From: an uncultured Sphingosinicella sp.
GTDB taxonomy: Bacteria; Pseudomonadota; Alphaproteobacteria; Sphingomonadales; Sphingomonadaceae
NCBI RefSeq assembly: GCF_902806315.1
Contig: NZ_CADCWD010000095.1
Location: 1-35,178, forward strand
Direction of reading: 5' to 3'
Length of the DNA: 35,178 nt
Part shown: one piece after another, positions 1 through 7,825 of the stretch
How the letters are laid out: each line of letters starts with the position of its first letter
How positions within the stretch are numbered: position 1 is the stretch's first letter
The notes under the pieces: model-generated
What the model was told of the DNA's origin: nothing
The model's database searches: none
What the model saw: the letters and a program-made list of their open reading frames with translations, nothing else
Made by a program: the position numbers and the translations under genes

Positions 1-140
1 GGATGTCCTGCTCGAGCTGGCTGGTGGAGGTATGGACGCCTCGGCGCAGCTGCTTGCGGGTGAGTTCGGCAAACCAGCGCTCGACCTGGTTGATCCACGA
101 TGCCGAGGTCGGCGTGAAGTGGACATGTGTCGCGCGGCTG
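1..140 (-). mobile_element. IS630-family transposase, C-terminal fragment
   Basis: Read on the minus strand, the first ~135 bases translate to a stretch beginning HVHFTPTSASWINQVERWF, which is the classic IS630/Tc1 block around the last catalytic acidic residue (the E of QVERWF). The frame continues to the left edge through the family's usual RRGVHTS-type segment, so the C-terminus lies outside the window. Upstream of the HVHF block (above about position 135) the reading frame no longer looks like a transposase, so the N-terminal two thirds, with the first two catalytic aspartates, is missing or replaced. I infer a truncated, inactive IS copy. It lies next to an integrase remnant, which marks this edge as a mobile-DNA scar. 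Confidence 0.8.
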
Positions 141-149
141 CAGGTCGCG

Positions 150-285
150 TCGACGGATCCTGTGCGCTGGCTGCGCCGGGCCGTTGACAAACACGGGGTA
201 CCCTTCACGAACGCGCGCGGACGTCCGCGGGAGACTGAGGCGCAGTTCCGGCTGCTCCTGAACGCAATGCAATGCTCACGCTCAG
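150..285 (+). pseudogene. Excisionase/DUF4224-like small protein, remnant
   Basis: One plus-strand frame reads DPVRWLRRAVDKHGVPF followed by a GRPRETEAQFRLLL segment. This resembles the short DNA-binding proteins (DUF4224-like or excisionase-like) that sit directly before, and overlap, phage or island tyrosine integrases. No start codon or ribosome binding site for it can be seen, because the 5' side runs into the IS630 fragment, so I read it as truncated. It overlaps the start of the integrase remnant in another frame, which is the usual layout of such pairs. The family assignment is from pattern memory and only moderately sure. Confidence 0.5.
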
Positions 286-608
286 ACGGCGCGGGAAGAA
301 CGGCAACTGGTATGTCCGCCGCACGGTCGCGCTCGGCGACAGGCAGATCGACGTAAAGGAGTTCAGTTCGGGGACGAGTGACGCAGATGCTGCGAAGCAC
401 TCAGGTCCGGGTGGTTAAGGCGACGCTCGCGGACGCCTTCGACGCCTACCTGTCCAAGCCGAAGCGGCCGAACTCGTCCGACATCCCCCGCGTCGGGAAT
501 TAAACGACCTCGGGCGACATGCCTCTCTTCGAGCATCTCGAGGCAGGGCAACTGTTCCGGGCCGCCTATCTCTACGGCCACGATTCGGCCGGGCAGGATC
601 CTCGTTGA
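272..608 (+). pseudogene. Tyrosine integrase, N-terminal remnant (decayed)
   Basis: From the ATG at 272 the frame reads MLTLRRRGKNGNWYVRRTVA and then a KEFSSGTSD segment, typical of the N-terminal region of island-type tyrosine recombinases. It stops with TAA at 416-418. The similarity resumes in a different frame from about 402 (VVKATLADAFDAYLSKPKRP), is interrupted by TAA at 501-503, and continues (EHLEAGQLFRAAYL, then HDSAGQD) until TGA at 606-608. At least one frameshift and two stops separate the pieces, and the catalytic C-terminal domain with the Arg/His/Tyr residues is absent. It is a dead remnant of an integrated element. Bases 609-688 hold nothing I recognise. Confidence 0.65.
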
Positions 609-688
609 GTGTCCAATTCCCGGTTCGGCATCCCTACTCGGCCAAGACCCATGGTGCCCGGCGTCAAACTTGCCCAGTTGGCCGCTCT

Positions 689-2269
689 TCAGCGCGCCGA
701 TACCTCAGCGACGGGCGTGAATAGAAGGTCGTGGTAATCCCAGCTGAAGTCGGCGATCGGTGAAATCGCTTTCATCGTGATGCGATCGACATTGCCATCG
801 GCGTCGAGACTGAAGGTGACGAAAGCGGGCTCGATCGACTTGTCGGCGAACACGGTTCGGAACGTGTCATATTGATGATGTTCGAGCCGCGCGGTCATGC
901 CCGGCGAGTGCGGAAACGTGACGGCCAGCCCCCCGCGCTCCTGCCGCACGTCGATCGTGCCGTACCAGGGATCGTTGAATTGGCCGGCATAGCGTGCCAG
1001 CGCGAGCGACGGACCGATCTTGGCCGGCCGGGCGGCGGGTGCCTGCAGCATCTTGACGGCCGCCTCGGCACGGGACGCCTTGAAGGCTTTGAGCTTCTCA
1101 GGCCAGCGATGCTGGGGAAGATCGAGATAATGGTCGAGCAACTCGTACATCAGGCCGCGGACGAGCTCGCCTTCCTCGCTGTTGACGGCGATGTACAATC
1201 CGACGTTCCGGTCGGGCAGGAGTGCCACGGCGGCAAGCGAGCCGAGCACCGCGCCGCCATGCCAGACCAGCTTGGCGCCGCGATAATCCTGCACCGTCCA
1301 GCCGAGCGCGTAGGTCGAGAACATCGGCTGCGAAGGCTTGAGGTCGGCCGGAGCCGGCGCGATCGGCTGCAGCACCACGGGCTTCCACATCTCGGTCGCG
1401 ACGGCTTCGCTGAACAGCCGACCGGAGCCGCCCGGGATTTGCCCTTTCGCAAGCTGGATTGCCAGCCATCTGGACATGTCGTTGGCGCTGATCGCGAGGC
1501 CGCCCGCCGGGGCGGCGTTGGCGCCGAGATCGGACTGGACTTCGTCGAGCGGCACCTGGGTGCCGAGGCCGCGAATGGCGCCGTTCAGGCGCGCATGCGG
1601 GCGGCCGCGATTGACGGTCGCGAGCCGGCCGGGGCTGTCGGCGGTGGAACGAAGCATTCCGGCGGGCCGGAAGACGCGCTCCTTCATGAACTGTTCCCAG
1701 CTCTGTCCGCTGACCTCCTCGACCAGCTGGCCGGCGACCATGTAGAGGACGTTGTCATAGGCGTACCCGCTGCGGAAGCTGGTCGCCGGCTTGATGTGGC
1801 GGAGCCGCCGTACCGACTCCTTGCGCGGCAGATCACTGCGCGGGAGGAACAGCAGATCCCCGGCGCCGAGCCCGAGGCCCGAGCGGTGGACGAGCAGGTC
1901 GCGGATCGTCATTTCGCGCGTGACCCAGGCATCGTACATGCGGAAATCCGGCATGTGGTCGATCACCTTGTCGTCCCACTTGATCTTGCCCTCATCGACC
2001 AGAATAGCGAGGGCCGCGGCCGTGAACGCCTTACCGGTCGAGCCGGTGGAGAAGATCGTGTCCGCATCCACGTGTTGGGCGTCCGAGAGCCCCCGTACAC
2101 CGTAACCTCGGGCAAGGGTGGTCTGCCCGTTCTCCACGATGGCGACCGTCACGCCAGGGACGCCGAGCGAGGTCCTGAGCTGCTCCACACGTGCGTCGAA
2201 GCCGGCGGGCGGCGCCGCTTGCAGCGGCATGGCGACGAGGGCGAGCATCAGAACGGGCAAGCGGCGCAT
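689..2269 (-). CDS. Secreted serine hydrolase, beta-lactamase/CubicO family
   Basis: A 526-residue penicillin-binding-fold hydrolase. An N-terminal signal peptide (about residues 1-18, ending QAA) predicts export to the periplasm. The nucleophile motif SxxK is S77-T-G-K80, the YxN motif is Y171-D-N173, and the KTG-equivalent is H337-G-G339, so the active site is complete. Family members are D-aminopeptidases, DD-peptidases, esterases or beta-lactamases; the substrate cannot be told from sequence. The start was set at the ATG at 2269 because the signal peptide begins there and AGGAG lies 8 bases upstream (2278-2282); the frame stays open further upstream but into permease-coding DNA. It is the last gene of the minus-strand TonB receptor-dgcN-permease operon, and its Shine-Dalgarno sequence abuts the permease stop. 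A role in clipping D-amino-acid peptides is inferred from context. Confidence 0.85.
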   Translation of the reverse strand: MRRLPVLMLALVAMPLQAAPPAGFDARVEQLRTSLGVPGVTVAIVENGQTTLARGYGVRGLSDAQHVDADTIFSTGSTGKAFTAAALAILVDEGKIKWDDKVIDHMPDFRMYDAWVTREMTIRDLLVHRSGLGLGAGDLLFLPRSDLPRKESVRRLRHIKPATSFRSGYAYDNVLYMVAGQLVEEVSGQSWEQFMKERVFRPAGMLRSTADSPGRLATVNRGRPHARLNGAIRGLGTQVPLDEVQSDLGANAAPAGGLAISANDMSRWLAIQLAKGQIPGGSGRLFSEAVATEMWKPVVLQPIAPAPADLKPSQPMFSTYALGWTVQDYRGAKLVWHGGAVLGSLAAVALLPDRNVGLYIAVNSEEGELVRGLMYELLDHYLDLPQHRWPEKLKAFKASRAEAAVKMLQAPAARPAKIGPSLALARYAGQFNDPWYGTIDVRQERGGLAVTFPHSPGMTARLEHHQYDTFRTVFADKSIEPAFVTFSLDADGNVDRITMKAISPIADFSWDYHDLLFTPVAEVSAR

Positions 2270-2280
2270 GGAGGGCACTC

Positions 2281-3417
2281 CTATGATATTGCGGCGGGAT
2301 CGGCACCGGTCGGGGCAGCGGGGCCGCGCAGGATCCGCCGCATGCCGATCGTTGCGAGCGGCAGGATGAAAATGGCGAGGATTAGATAGGCCAGCGCACG
2401 ATACCCGTTGGCGATCAGCGCGACCAGGCCGAAGCGACCTGCGAGCAGCATGCAGCCGACCAGCAGCAAGAGCGCGATCACGAGCCGCGCCTTGTGCGTC
2501 AGCGCGACCCCGCGGCGGCGCTCCCAAGCGCGGTCGATCCGCTCGTTGATCGCGTGAACCGCGCTGGCGCCGCTTTCGAGGAGGGCCGAAAAGATCATCA
2601 GCTGGAACAGGAGCTGGAATAGCGGCAGGTTCAGCCGTGCGAGCAGAACATCGGACGGCAGGGTCGCCGTCTCGATGCCAGGGTAGAAGGCGACCATCGC
2701 GATGAAGAACAGCAGCGCCGGCACCATCGCCAAGGGGCCGCAGATGGCACCGGCAACGATCGCATCGCGGCTGCTGGTGAGATGCCGGACGACCGGCAGG
2801 ATCACCACGGCGCCGATCAGGTTGTAGCTCGCATAGGTCACGCCGCCGACCAGCCAGCCTTCGGAAGGTGCCGGTTGCGCGAAACCGGCCGCGATCCGGT
2901 CACCGAAGCTGGAGAAAGCCAGCACCACGAACAAAGCATAGACCGCGTAGAGGAGGTAGGAGACATATTCGAACAGATGCTCGACGGCCTTGTTGCCGAA
3001 GGTCACGAACATGAGGATGCCGGCCATCAGGGCGAGCGTGCCGGCTATCGCGGGTGCGCCGAACACGGCCTGGGCGATCGCGCCGGCGGCAGCGCCGTAC
3101 ACGGCCAGGATCAGGACGACGAACAGGATGTAGACGGCCTCGAAAGCGATCCAGCCGGGGCCGAGCAGGTCCTTGAAGAAGGTGCGGTAATCGCGCGCGC
3201 CGGTCGCGCGGGCGAACAGGAATGTGGCGATGCAGACCAGGCTGAAGGTGGTGGTCGCGACCAGGATAGCTGCGAGGCCGCCACACGGGCCGCTTGGCAG
3301 GAAGAATTCGGCGAGCTCGCGCCCCGTGGCATAGCCGCCGCCAATCACCACCGCCTTGAAGGCCAGCCCCGGCAGCAGGAAGCGCTGGAACCAGGTCGGA
3401 CGAACGGCTTCGGTCAT
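2281..3417 (-). CDS. YkvI-like membrane permease (LeuT/APC-fold type)
   Basis: A 378-residue polytopic inner-membrane protein with about ten hydrophobic segments. It opens with a FLLPGLAFKAVVIGGGYATG motif in the first membrane region, where the glycine-rich break typical of APC-superfamily (LeuT-fold) amino-acid transporters lies. It resembles the little-studied YkvI-like group of bacterial membrane proteins, for which I know no firm substrate. The ATG at 3417 overlaps the dgcN stop in an ATGA arrangement, so the two are translationally coupled. Tight linkage to a D-glutamate acetyltransferase candidate suggests it carries an amino acid or acylated amino acid, possibly D-Glu; this is inference only. 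It ends in TAG at 2281-2283, directly before the serine hydrolase ribosome binding site. Confidence 0.75.
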   Translation of the reverse strand: MTEAVRPTWFQRFLLPGLAFKAVVIGGGYATGRELAEFFLPSGPCGGLAAILVATTTFSLVCIATFLFARATGARDYRTFFKDLLGPGWIAFEAVYILFVVLILAVYGAAAGAIAQAVFGAPAIAGTLALMAGILMFVTFGNKAVEHLFEYVSYLLYAVYALFVVLAFSSFGDRIAAGFAQPAPSEGWLVGGVTYASYNLIGAVVILPVVRHLTSSRDAIVAGAICGPLAMVPALLFFIAMVAFYPGIETATLPSDVLLARLNLPLFQLLFQLMIFSALLESGASAVHAINERIDRAWERRRGVALTHKARLVIALLLLVGCMLLAGRFGLVALIANGYRALAYLILAIFILPLATIGMRRILRGPAAPTGADPAAIS

Positions 3418-4478
3418 TCGCGCGCCAGGATGGCGTCGATCATGCGGGTGAGGGGGGCTCCACCGCGCAGCGGATCGGCAACGGGCAAGCCGAGCCGGTC
3501 GGTCTCGAAGGCGATCATTCGCTCGGCCTCTTCGGACGAGAGCGCCGATGTGTTGAGGCTCACGCCGGCGCAGCGGATGTGCGGGTTCGTGCGGGCGCCG
3601 AGCTGAATATTTAGCGCAATCGTCTGTTCTATATCTGGAACTGCGTAGGCTGGGTGGCCGAGAGTGGCGGTGCGGCCAGGTTCGTGGCAGACGATGATCA
3701 GGTCGGGCTGGCTGCCGTGCAGCAGCGCTAGCGCGACGCCGGCATAGGCGGGATGGAAAAGCGAACCCTGGCCTTCGATCACGTCCCAATGATCGGGGGG
3801 CGCATCGGGGCTGAGCAGCTCGGCCGCGCCGGCGGCAAAGTCGGCAATCACCGCGTCCATCGGGATGCCCCCGCCCGCAATCATGATGCCGGTCTGGCCG
3901 GTCGCCCGGAAAGTCGCGTTAATCCCGCGGGCGTTCAATTCGCGCGCGACGGTCAAAGCCGTATATTTCTTGCCGAGCGCGCAATCCGTTCCCACGGTGA
4001 GCAGGCGTCTGCCGCTCCGTTTGCGACCGTTCGCGACTGGCAGGTCAAGCGGCGGATCACGCACCTCAATCAGCCGGATGTTGTGCTCGGCGGCGAGCAC
4101 GGCCAGGCCGGGGAGGTCATAGAGGCGATTGTGCATTCCGCTGACGATATGAAGCCCGGCGCGCACCGCCGCTTCGAGCGCCGGCCGCCAGGTCTTGGGA
4201 ATTGCGCCGCCCGAATTGGCGACACCGATCACCATCGATTGCGCGCCTTGCCGCTTGGCTTCGATTGGGGTGAGCTTCGGGAGTCCGGTGCCGACCGTCG
4301 CGCCTGGCAATGCAAACTCGCCGACGCAGCGCTCCGGCGCCCAGTCGCGCAGGCCGAAAGCGGTCTTTGCGTAGCCGGGCTCGGTCGTGTCGCCGAGGAA
4401 CAACAGGTAAGGTTGCGGCAGATCGAGCCCCGTCGCGACGTCGCGGCCGGGCTCGATTGCCAGCCCGGCTGCGCTCAA
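3414..4478 (-). CDS. dgcN: DUF1611 protein, D-glutamate N-acetyltransferase DgcN-like
   Basis: About 354 residues. The N-terminal domain contains PYLLFLGD (24-30), and the second domain has the P-loop-like GTDCALGKKYT (163-173) followed by EGQGSLFHPAY (235-245), all hallmarks of DUF1611. Members of this family were reported as DgcN, which N-acetylates D-glutamate with acetyl-CoA so that DgcA can racemise N-acetyl-D-Glu to N-acetyl-L-Glu. Here a dgcA-like gene lies about 5 kb away on the other arm of the same island. The start is uncertain: no ATG precedes the conserved block, and TTG at 4478 overlaps the TonB receptor stop (TTGA), which suggests coupling. The 3' end overlaps the permease ATG (ATGA). 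Older annotations call such proteins NAD-dependent epimerases. The family is sure; the exact reaction is inferred. Confidence 0.8.
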   Translation of the reverse strand: MSAAGLAIEPGRDVATGLDLPQPYLLFLGDTTEPGYAKTAFGLRDWAPERCVGEFALPGATVGTGLPKLTPIEAKRQGAQSMVIGVANSGGAIPKTWRPALEAAVRAGLHIVSGMHNRLYDLPGLAVLAAEHNIRLIEVRDPPLDLPVANGRKRSGRRLLTVGTDCALGKKYTALTVARELNARGINATFRATGQTGIMIAGGGIPMDAVIADFAAGAAELLSPDAPPDHWDVIEGQGSLFHPAYAGVALALLHGSQPDLIIVCHEPGRTATLGHPAYAVPDIEQTIALNIQLGARTNPHIRCAGVSLNTSALSSEEAERMIAFETDRLGLPVADPLRGGAPLTRMIDAILARE

Positions 4479-6838
4479 AAGCCTGCCCCGACGATCAGGC
4501 CGATGGTGCGAGGACGGATCGTCGACACGTTGATCAACGGCGCGGCATTGCCCCCCAAGGCGGCCGGCACCGAGAAGGGGAAGCCGCCGGCACTGACCAC
4601 GCCGTAAGTGTCGAACAGGTTGCGAGCGAAGACCTGGGCCGTGAACCGGCCGAAGTTCACGCCGGCACGGAGGTCCACCGTGTCGTAGCCGTCGATACGG
4701 ATGCGGTCCCCGTATGCGGCGCGATAGGCAGCGCTGAAGCCGGCGGTCTGCTCGCCCACGAGCCTCAGGTTGCCGCCGACAAAGGCATCAACATCCGGTG
4801 CGAGCGACCATTCATAATCCGCCGAGACGTTGAAGCTGACCTTCGGCGTGTAGGGGAGTTGATCACCGGCGAGGCCGCCCGTGAGATTGAGGCCGCCGCC
4901 GGGCGGCACCGTGTCGTCGCGAAGCTCGGCGTCGACATAGGCGAAATTGGTGACAATGCTGAAACCGCGCGTCGGCCGCATCGTGGCGGTCAGCTCCGCC
5001 CCCTTGACCCGCGCGCGGCCGCCGTTGGAATTCACGCCGACCGGACCTGCGGCGCTGTTGGCAGTGCTGAGGATCAGGATGTCGTCCCAGTCGATATAAT
5101 AGATGGAGCCGTCGACCGAGAAGCTGCGGTCTGCCGTCTGGGCCCGCAAGCCGATCTCGTAGGAGACGAGGGTGTCCGAATTGAACTCTCTCGGGAAGTC
5201 TGGGCCGGCGCCAGGCGGGATGAAGGTAGGTCCGCCCGGGCGATATCCCTTGGCGACGCGCGCGTAGAGCGACGTGCGATCGTTGATCTCGAAGCGCGGC
5301 GACACGGAGTAGGTGAACACGCCCTCCGAAGACTCGCCGGATTGCGGCGAGCCTGTGCCGAGCTGGGTCACCTGCTGCGTCGAGCTCTGCTCGTTACGGC
5401 TGTAACGGCCGCCCGCGGTGATATCGAAGCGTTCGCCAAACTTGAGCGTGGCGCTCGCGAAACCCGCAATCTCCTCATATTCTCCCGAGATGTTCGCGAA
5501 GACGAACCGGTCGAACGTGAATGGGCCGAACGTGCCAAGCGTCGGTATGAAAGCCTGAGTTGACAACGTGAAGGGAAAGAATTCCTGGGTCAGCGCCGTC
5601 TTCTCGTTGGTGTAATAGCCGCCGATCAGCCACTCAAAACGATCGTTATCGGGCGATTGCAGCCGCACCTCCTGAGTAAACTTCTCCACCTCGACGTCGT
5701 TCTCGAACGCTAACCCGACGGTGTTCGGCGCAGTCGGAGCGTAGATGACATTCGCCAGGCCGCGAGTTCCGGTCGTGCTGATGTCGCCGAGCTCGTCGCG
5801 AGTCTGCTCGCTGTAGCTGGTGATCGAGGTTAGGCTGGCAAAGCCGAAGTCATAATCGACGGTGCCCGAGAAGACCCGGTAATCGATGTTGTTAAATTCA
5901 GGGATGCGCTCGTAGCGCGTGCGGTCCGCCTTTGAAACGAAGGCGCCGGTAAGCGGGTCCACCGGCTCCAGTGTTCGTGGGTCGGCTTGGAACGTTGACG
6001 GCGAGTCGGTCTCGATATTCTGGAGCAGCGCGAACAGCCGCACCGAGAGCGCATCGGTCGGCGTGAACAGCAAGGAGGCGCGGCCGCCATAGCTTGTGCT
6101 GCCGTTGACGTTGCGGCCGCCGCGTGCCGGTGCGTCCAGATAGCCGCCAGTGTCGCGATAGAAGCCGCTGGCGCGAAAAGCGAGCGTCTGCCCAAGCGGA
6201 ACGTTGACGACGGCATTGCCGAGATAGCCTATTTCGCCATAGCGCGTATCCTCGATGCCGGCTTGCGCGCGCACCTCGAAGCGGTCGGTGCTCGGCGCGG
6301 CGGTGATGAACTTGAGCACACCTCCCAGGGAATTCGAGCCGTAGAGAGTGCCCTGCGGGCCGCGTAGCACCTCGATACGGGCCACGTCGAACGTGTCGAA
6401 ATCGCCGGCCAGGATAGCCCCGTTGGCAAGGCTGCCGCTCTGGCCGAACGGAATGTCGTCGACGTAGGTGGCGACGGTGGACCCGACGGAGCCGGTGTTG
6501 ATGCCGCGCAGAATAAGGCGCGTCTCGCCGGGATTGTCCTGCGTCACGGTGAAGCCGGGAACGAGCTGGGCATAGTCGATGAAGTTGCGGGCGACCTGGC
6601 GTTCCAGAGTTTCCTCGCCGATCACCGAAATTGATTGCGGCACATCGATCAGTGTCTGCTCGCGGCGCTGGGCGGTGACGATGATTTCGGAAGGCGCCGC
6701 ATCCTGCTGGCCGGCCTCGCTGGTCGGCGAGCCCGGATCCTGCGCGCTCTGTGCCGCAGCCGGCGCTGCCGTTAGCGCGACCAGTGCGACAGATGCCATC
6801 GCGGCGGCGCGCAGAGTAAGTGTTGTGCAGCGGATCAT
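4475..6838 (-). CDS. TonB-dependent outer-membrane receptor
   Basis: A 787-residue outer-membrane transporter. A signal peptide ends near residue 30 (PAAAQ), a TonB-box-like EIIVTAQRR lies at 51-59, then comes the plug domain (VPQSISVIG; RGPQGTLYGSNSLGGVLKF) and a long beta-barrel ending in the terminal phenylalanine needed for BAM recognition. A strong AAGGAGG (6844-6850) precedes the ATG by 5 bases. It is the first gene of the minus-strand operon and is preceded by promoter/operator copy 1 at 6911-6950. The receptor imports a ligand too large or too scarce for porins. With peptidases, a peptide transporter and D-amino-acid enzymes in the same island, a D-amino-acid-containing oligopeptide or peptidoglycan fragment is the likely ligand, but the sequence does not show this. 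Confidence 0.93.
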   Translation of the reverse strand: MIRCTTLTLRAAAMASVALVALTAAPAAAQSAQDPGSPTSEAGQQDAAPSEIIVTAQRREQTLIDVPQSISVIGEETLERQVARNFIDYAQLVPGFTVTQDNPGETRLILRGINTGSVGSTVATYVDDIPFGQSGSLANGAILAGDFDTFDVARIEVLRGPQGTLYGSNSLGGVLKFITAAPSTDRFEVRAQAGIEDTRYGEIGYLGNAVVNVPLGQTLAFRASGFYRDTGGYLDAPARGGRNVNGSTSYGGRASLLFTPTDALSVRLFALLQNIETDSPSTFQADPRTLEPVDPLTGAFVSKADRTRYERIPEFNNIDYRVFSGTVDYDFGFASLTSITSYSEQTRDELGDISTTGTRGLANVIYAPTAPNTVGLAFENDVEVEKFTQEVRLQSPDNDRFEWLIGGYYTNEKTALTQEFFPFTLSTQAFIPTLGTFGPFTFDRFVFANISGEYEEIAGFASATLKFGERFDITAGGRYSRNEQSSTQQVTQLGTGSPQSGESSEGVFTYSVSPRFEINDRTSLYARVAKGYRPGGPTFIPPGAGPDFPREFNSDTLVSYEIGLRAQTADRSFSVDGSIYYIDWDDILILSTANSAAGPVGVNSNGGRARVKGAELTATMRPTRGFSIVTNFAYVDAELRDDTVPPGGGLNLTGGLAGDQLPYTPKVSFNVSADYEWSLAPDVDAFVGGNLRLVGEQTAGFSAAYRAAYGDRIRIDGYDTVDLRAGVNFGRFTAQVFARNLFDTYGVVSAGGFPFSVPAALGGNAAPLINVSTIRPRTIGLIVGAGF

Positions 6839-6910
6839 GTGCCCCTCCTTGTGCCGGCGCGCCGCTGTTGCGGTTACGCCATTCCTGCCAAGTTTCGTAA
6901 ACGGGCAGTT

Positions 6911-6950
6911 CTGATCGGGACAGTATTAGCCTGAATAGAGAATTGTCAAA
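6911..6950 (-). promoter_or_regulatory. Promoter/operator copy 1, before the TonB receptor operon
   Basis: On the minus strand a consensus -35 TTGACA (plus positions 6944-6949) is followed 17 bases later by a poor -10 (ATACTG; TAATAC is nearby at shorter spacing). The 40 bases from TTTGACAATTCTCT to GATCAG match copy 2 (7707-7746) at 31 of 40 positions with no gap. This is far more than two sigma-70 promoters would share, so it probably also contains a regulator site. The neighbouring XRE protein is the obvious candidate to bind it. Confidence 0.65.
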
Positions 6951-6967
6951 CGATCTCGGCGCGTCTG

Positions 6968-7690
6968 TCAGGCATCTGCACTGCGAGCGCGACGGCGATC
7001 GAGGGTGCGCCGTTTGACTGGGCGCATGTCCGCTTCGCCCTCGTTAGCCGGGGCGGGAGGATTCGACTGATCGGTGCCGTGGAGGCCGAGCAGTGAACTC
7101 ATCAGGTCTTCCTCCGCACTCGAGCAGACACCGATGGTGGTCGCTTCATCGCAGCCGGGCGCGGCAAGATAGGCGTGGCCCATGTTCGAATCGATGTAGA
7201 TCGACTCGCCTTCGCCGAGCAGGACGGGATCGTAGAATTCGGTATGAACTTCGACTTGGCCCTTCAGCACATATATGTATTCCTCGCCCGAGTGGCGGAC
7301 GAGATCGCCAAATTCCGCCAGTGACTTGGCGCGGATCGTCGTGATGATCGGGATCATCCGCTTTCGACGCAGTTCCGTGCACAGATAGTGATAGTCGTAA
7401 TTGGGCGTGGTCACCCGCACCGCCCGTTCGAGCTGGCCGATGCTGCGACGCGCGGTCACTTTCGTCTCGTCCGGCTCGCTCGACTCGGCGAACAGCTCGG
7501 ACATGCGGATCCGCAGCCGCTGGCTTAGCTGCAGCAGCTTGTCATAGGTGAGCGTGAGCCGATCATGCTCGACCTTGGACAAGGTCGACATCGGGATTCC
7601 GCTGCGCGCGCTCATTTCCTTGAGCGTCCAGCCGTTTCGCGCCCGTAAGTTGCGCAGCAATTGCCCTAGTGTCGGTTGGTCGGGCTTCAT
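6968..7690 (-). CDS. XRE-family transcriptional regulator with cupin sensor domain
   Basis: A 240-residue regulator. Residues 9-64 form an XRE helix-turn-helix (TLGQLLRNLRARNGWTLKEM, then GIPMSTLSKVE), and residues ~115-190 form a cupin barrel (HSGEEYIYVLKGQVEVHTEF, H172 in DSNMGHAYL). This SutR/PuuR-like architecture commonly senses a small catabolic ligand in the cupin. The start was placed at the ATG at 7690, directly before the HTH; the frame continues upstream only through promoter sequence. A perfect TATAAT on the minus strand (7731-7736), lying inside operator copy 2, can drive it with a leader of about 35 bases and suggests autoregulation. It sits between the two arms of the island and probably controls both. 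The C-terminal ~40 residues are charged and probably disordered. Confidence 0.88.
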   Translation of the reverse strand: MKPDQPTLGQLLRNLRARNGWTLKEMSARSGIPMSTLSKVEHDRLTLTYDKLLQLSQRLRIRMSELFAESSEPDETKVTARRSIGQLERAVRVTTPNYDYHYLCTELRRKRMIPIITTIRAKSLAEFGDLVRHSGEEYIYVLKGQVEVHTEFYDPVLLGEGESIYIDSNMGHAYLAAPGCDEATTIGVCSSAEEDLMSSLLGLHGTDQSNPPAPANEGEADMRPVKRRTLDRRRARSADA

Positions 7691-7706
7691 TCGTCCGGCT
7701 TTCCCA

Positions 7707-7746
7707 TTTGACAATTCTCTGTCCAGGATCATTATAGCCTGATCAG
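7707..7746 (+). promoter_or_regulatory. Promoter/operator copy 2, before the right-arm operon
   Basis: TTGACA (7708-7713), a 17-base spacer and ATTATA (7731-7736) face the plus-strand operon. On the opposite strand the same ATTATA reads TATAAT and can serve the XRE gene. The 40-bp block matches copy 1 at 31/40 positions. It contains CAGG-N10-CCTG (7724-7741) and the palindrome CTGATCAG (7739-7746), either of which could be an operator core. The leader to the ATG at 7826 would be roughly 80 bases. Confidence 0.65.
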
Positions 7747-7825
7747 ATACAGACCCGATGCATCGTGCGAAGCATAAGCTCGATTTAACACGAAAAGCAA
7801 TCGGGCGAGCTAGGGAGGATCCGCG

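Noticed and set aside
872-2389. Long 505-codon plus-strand ORF antisense to the serine hydrolase
   Set aside because: No recognisable protein features; composition rich in Arg, Gly, Ala and Glu as expected from the antisense of a high-GC gene. The minus-strand gene has a full active site, signal peptide and ribosome binding site.
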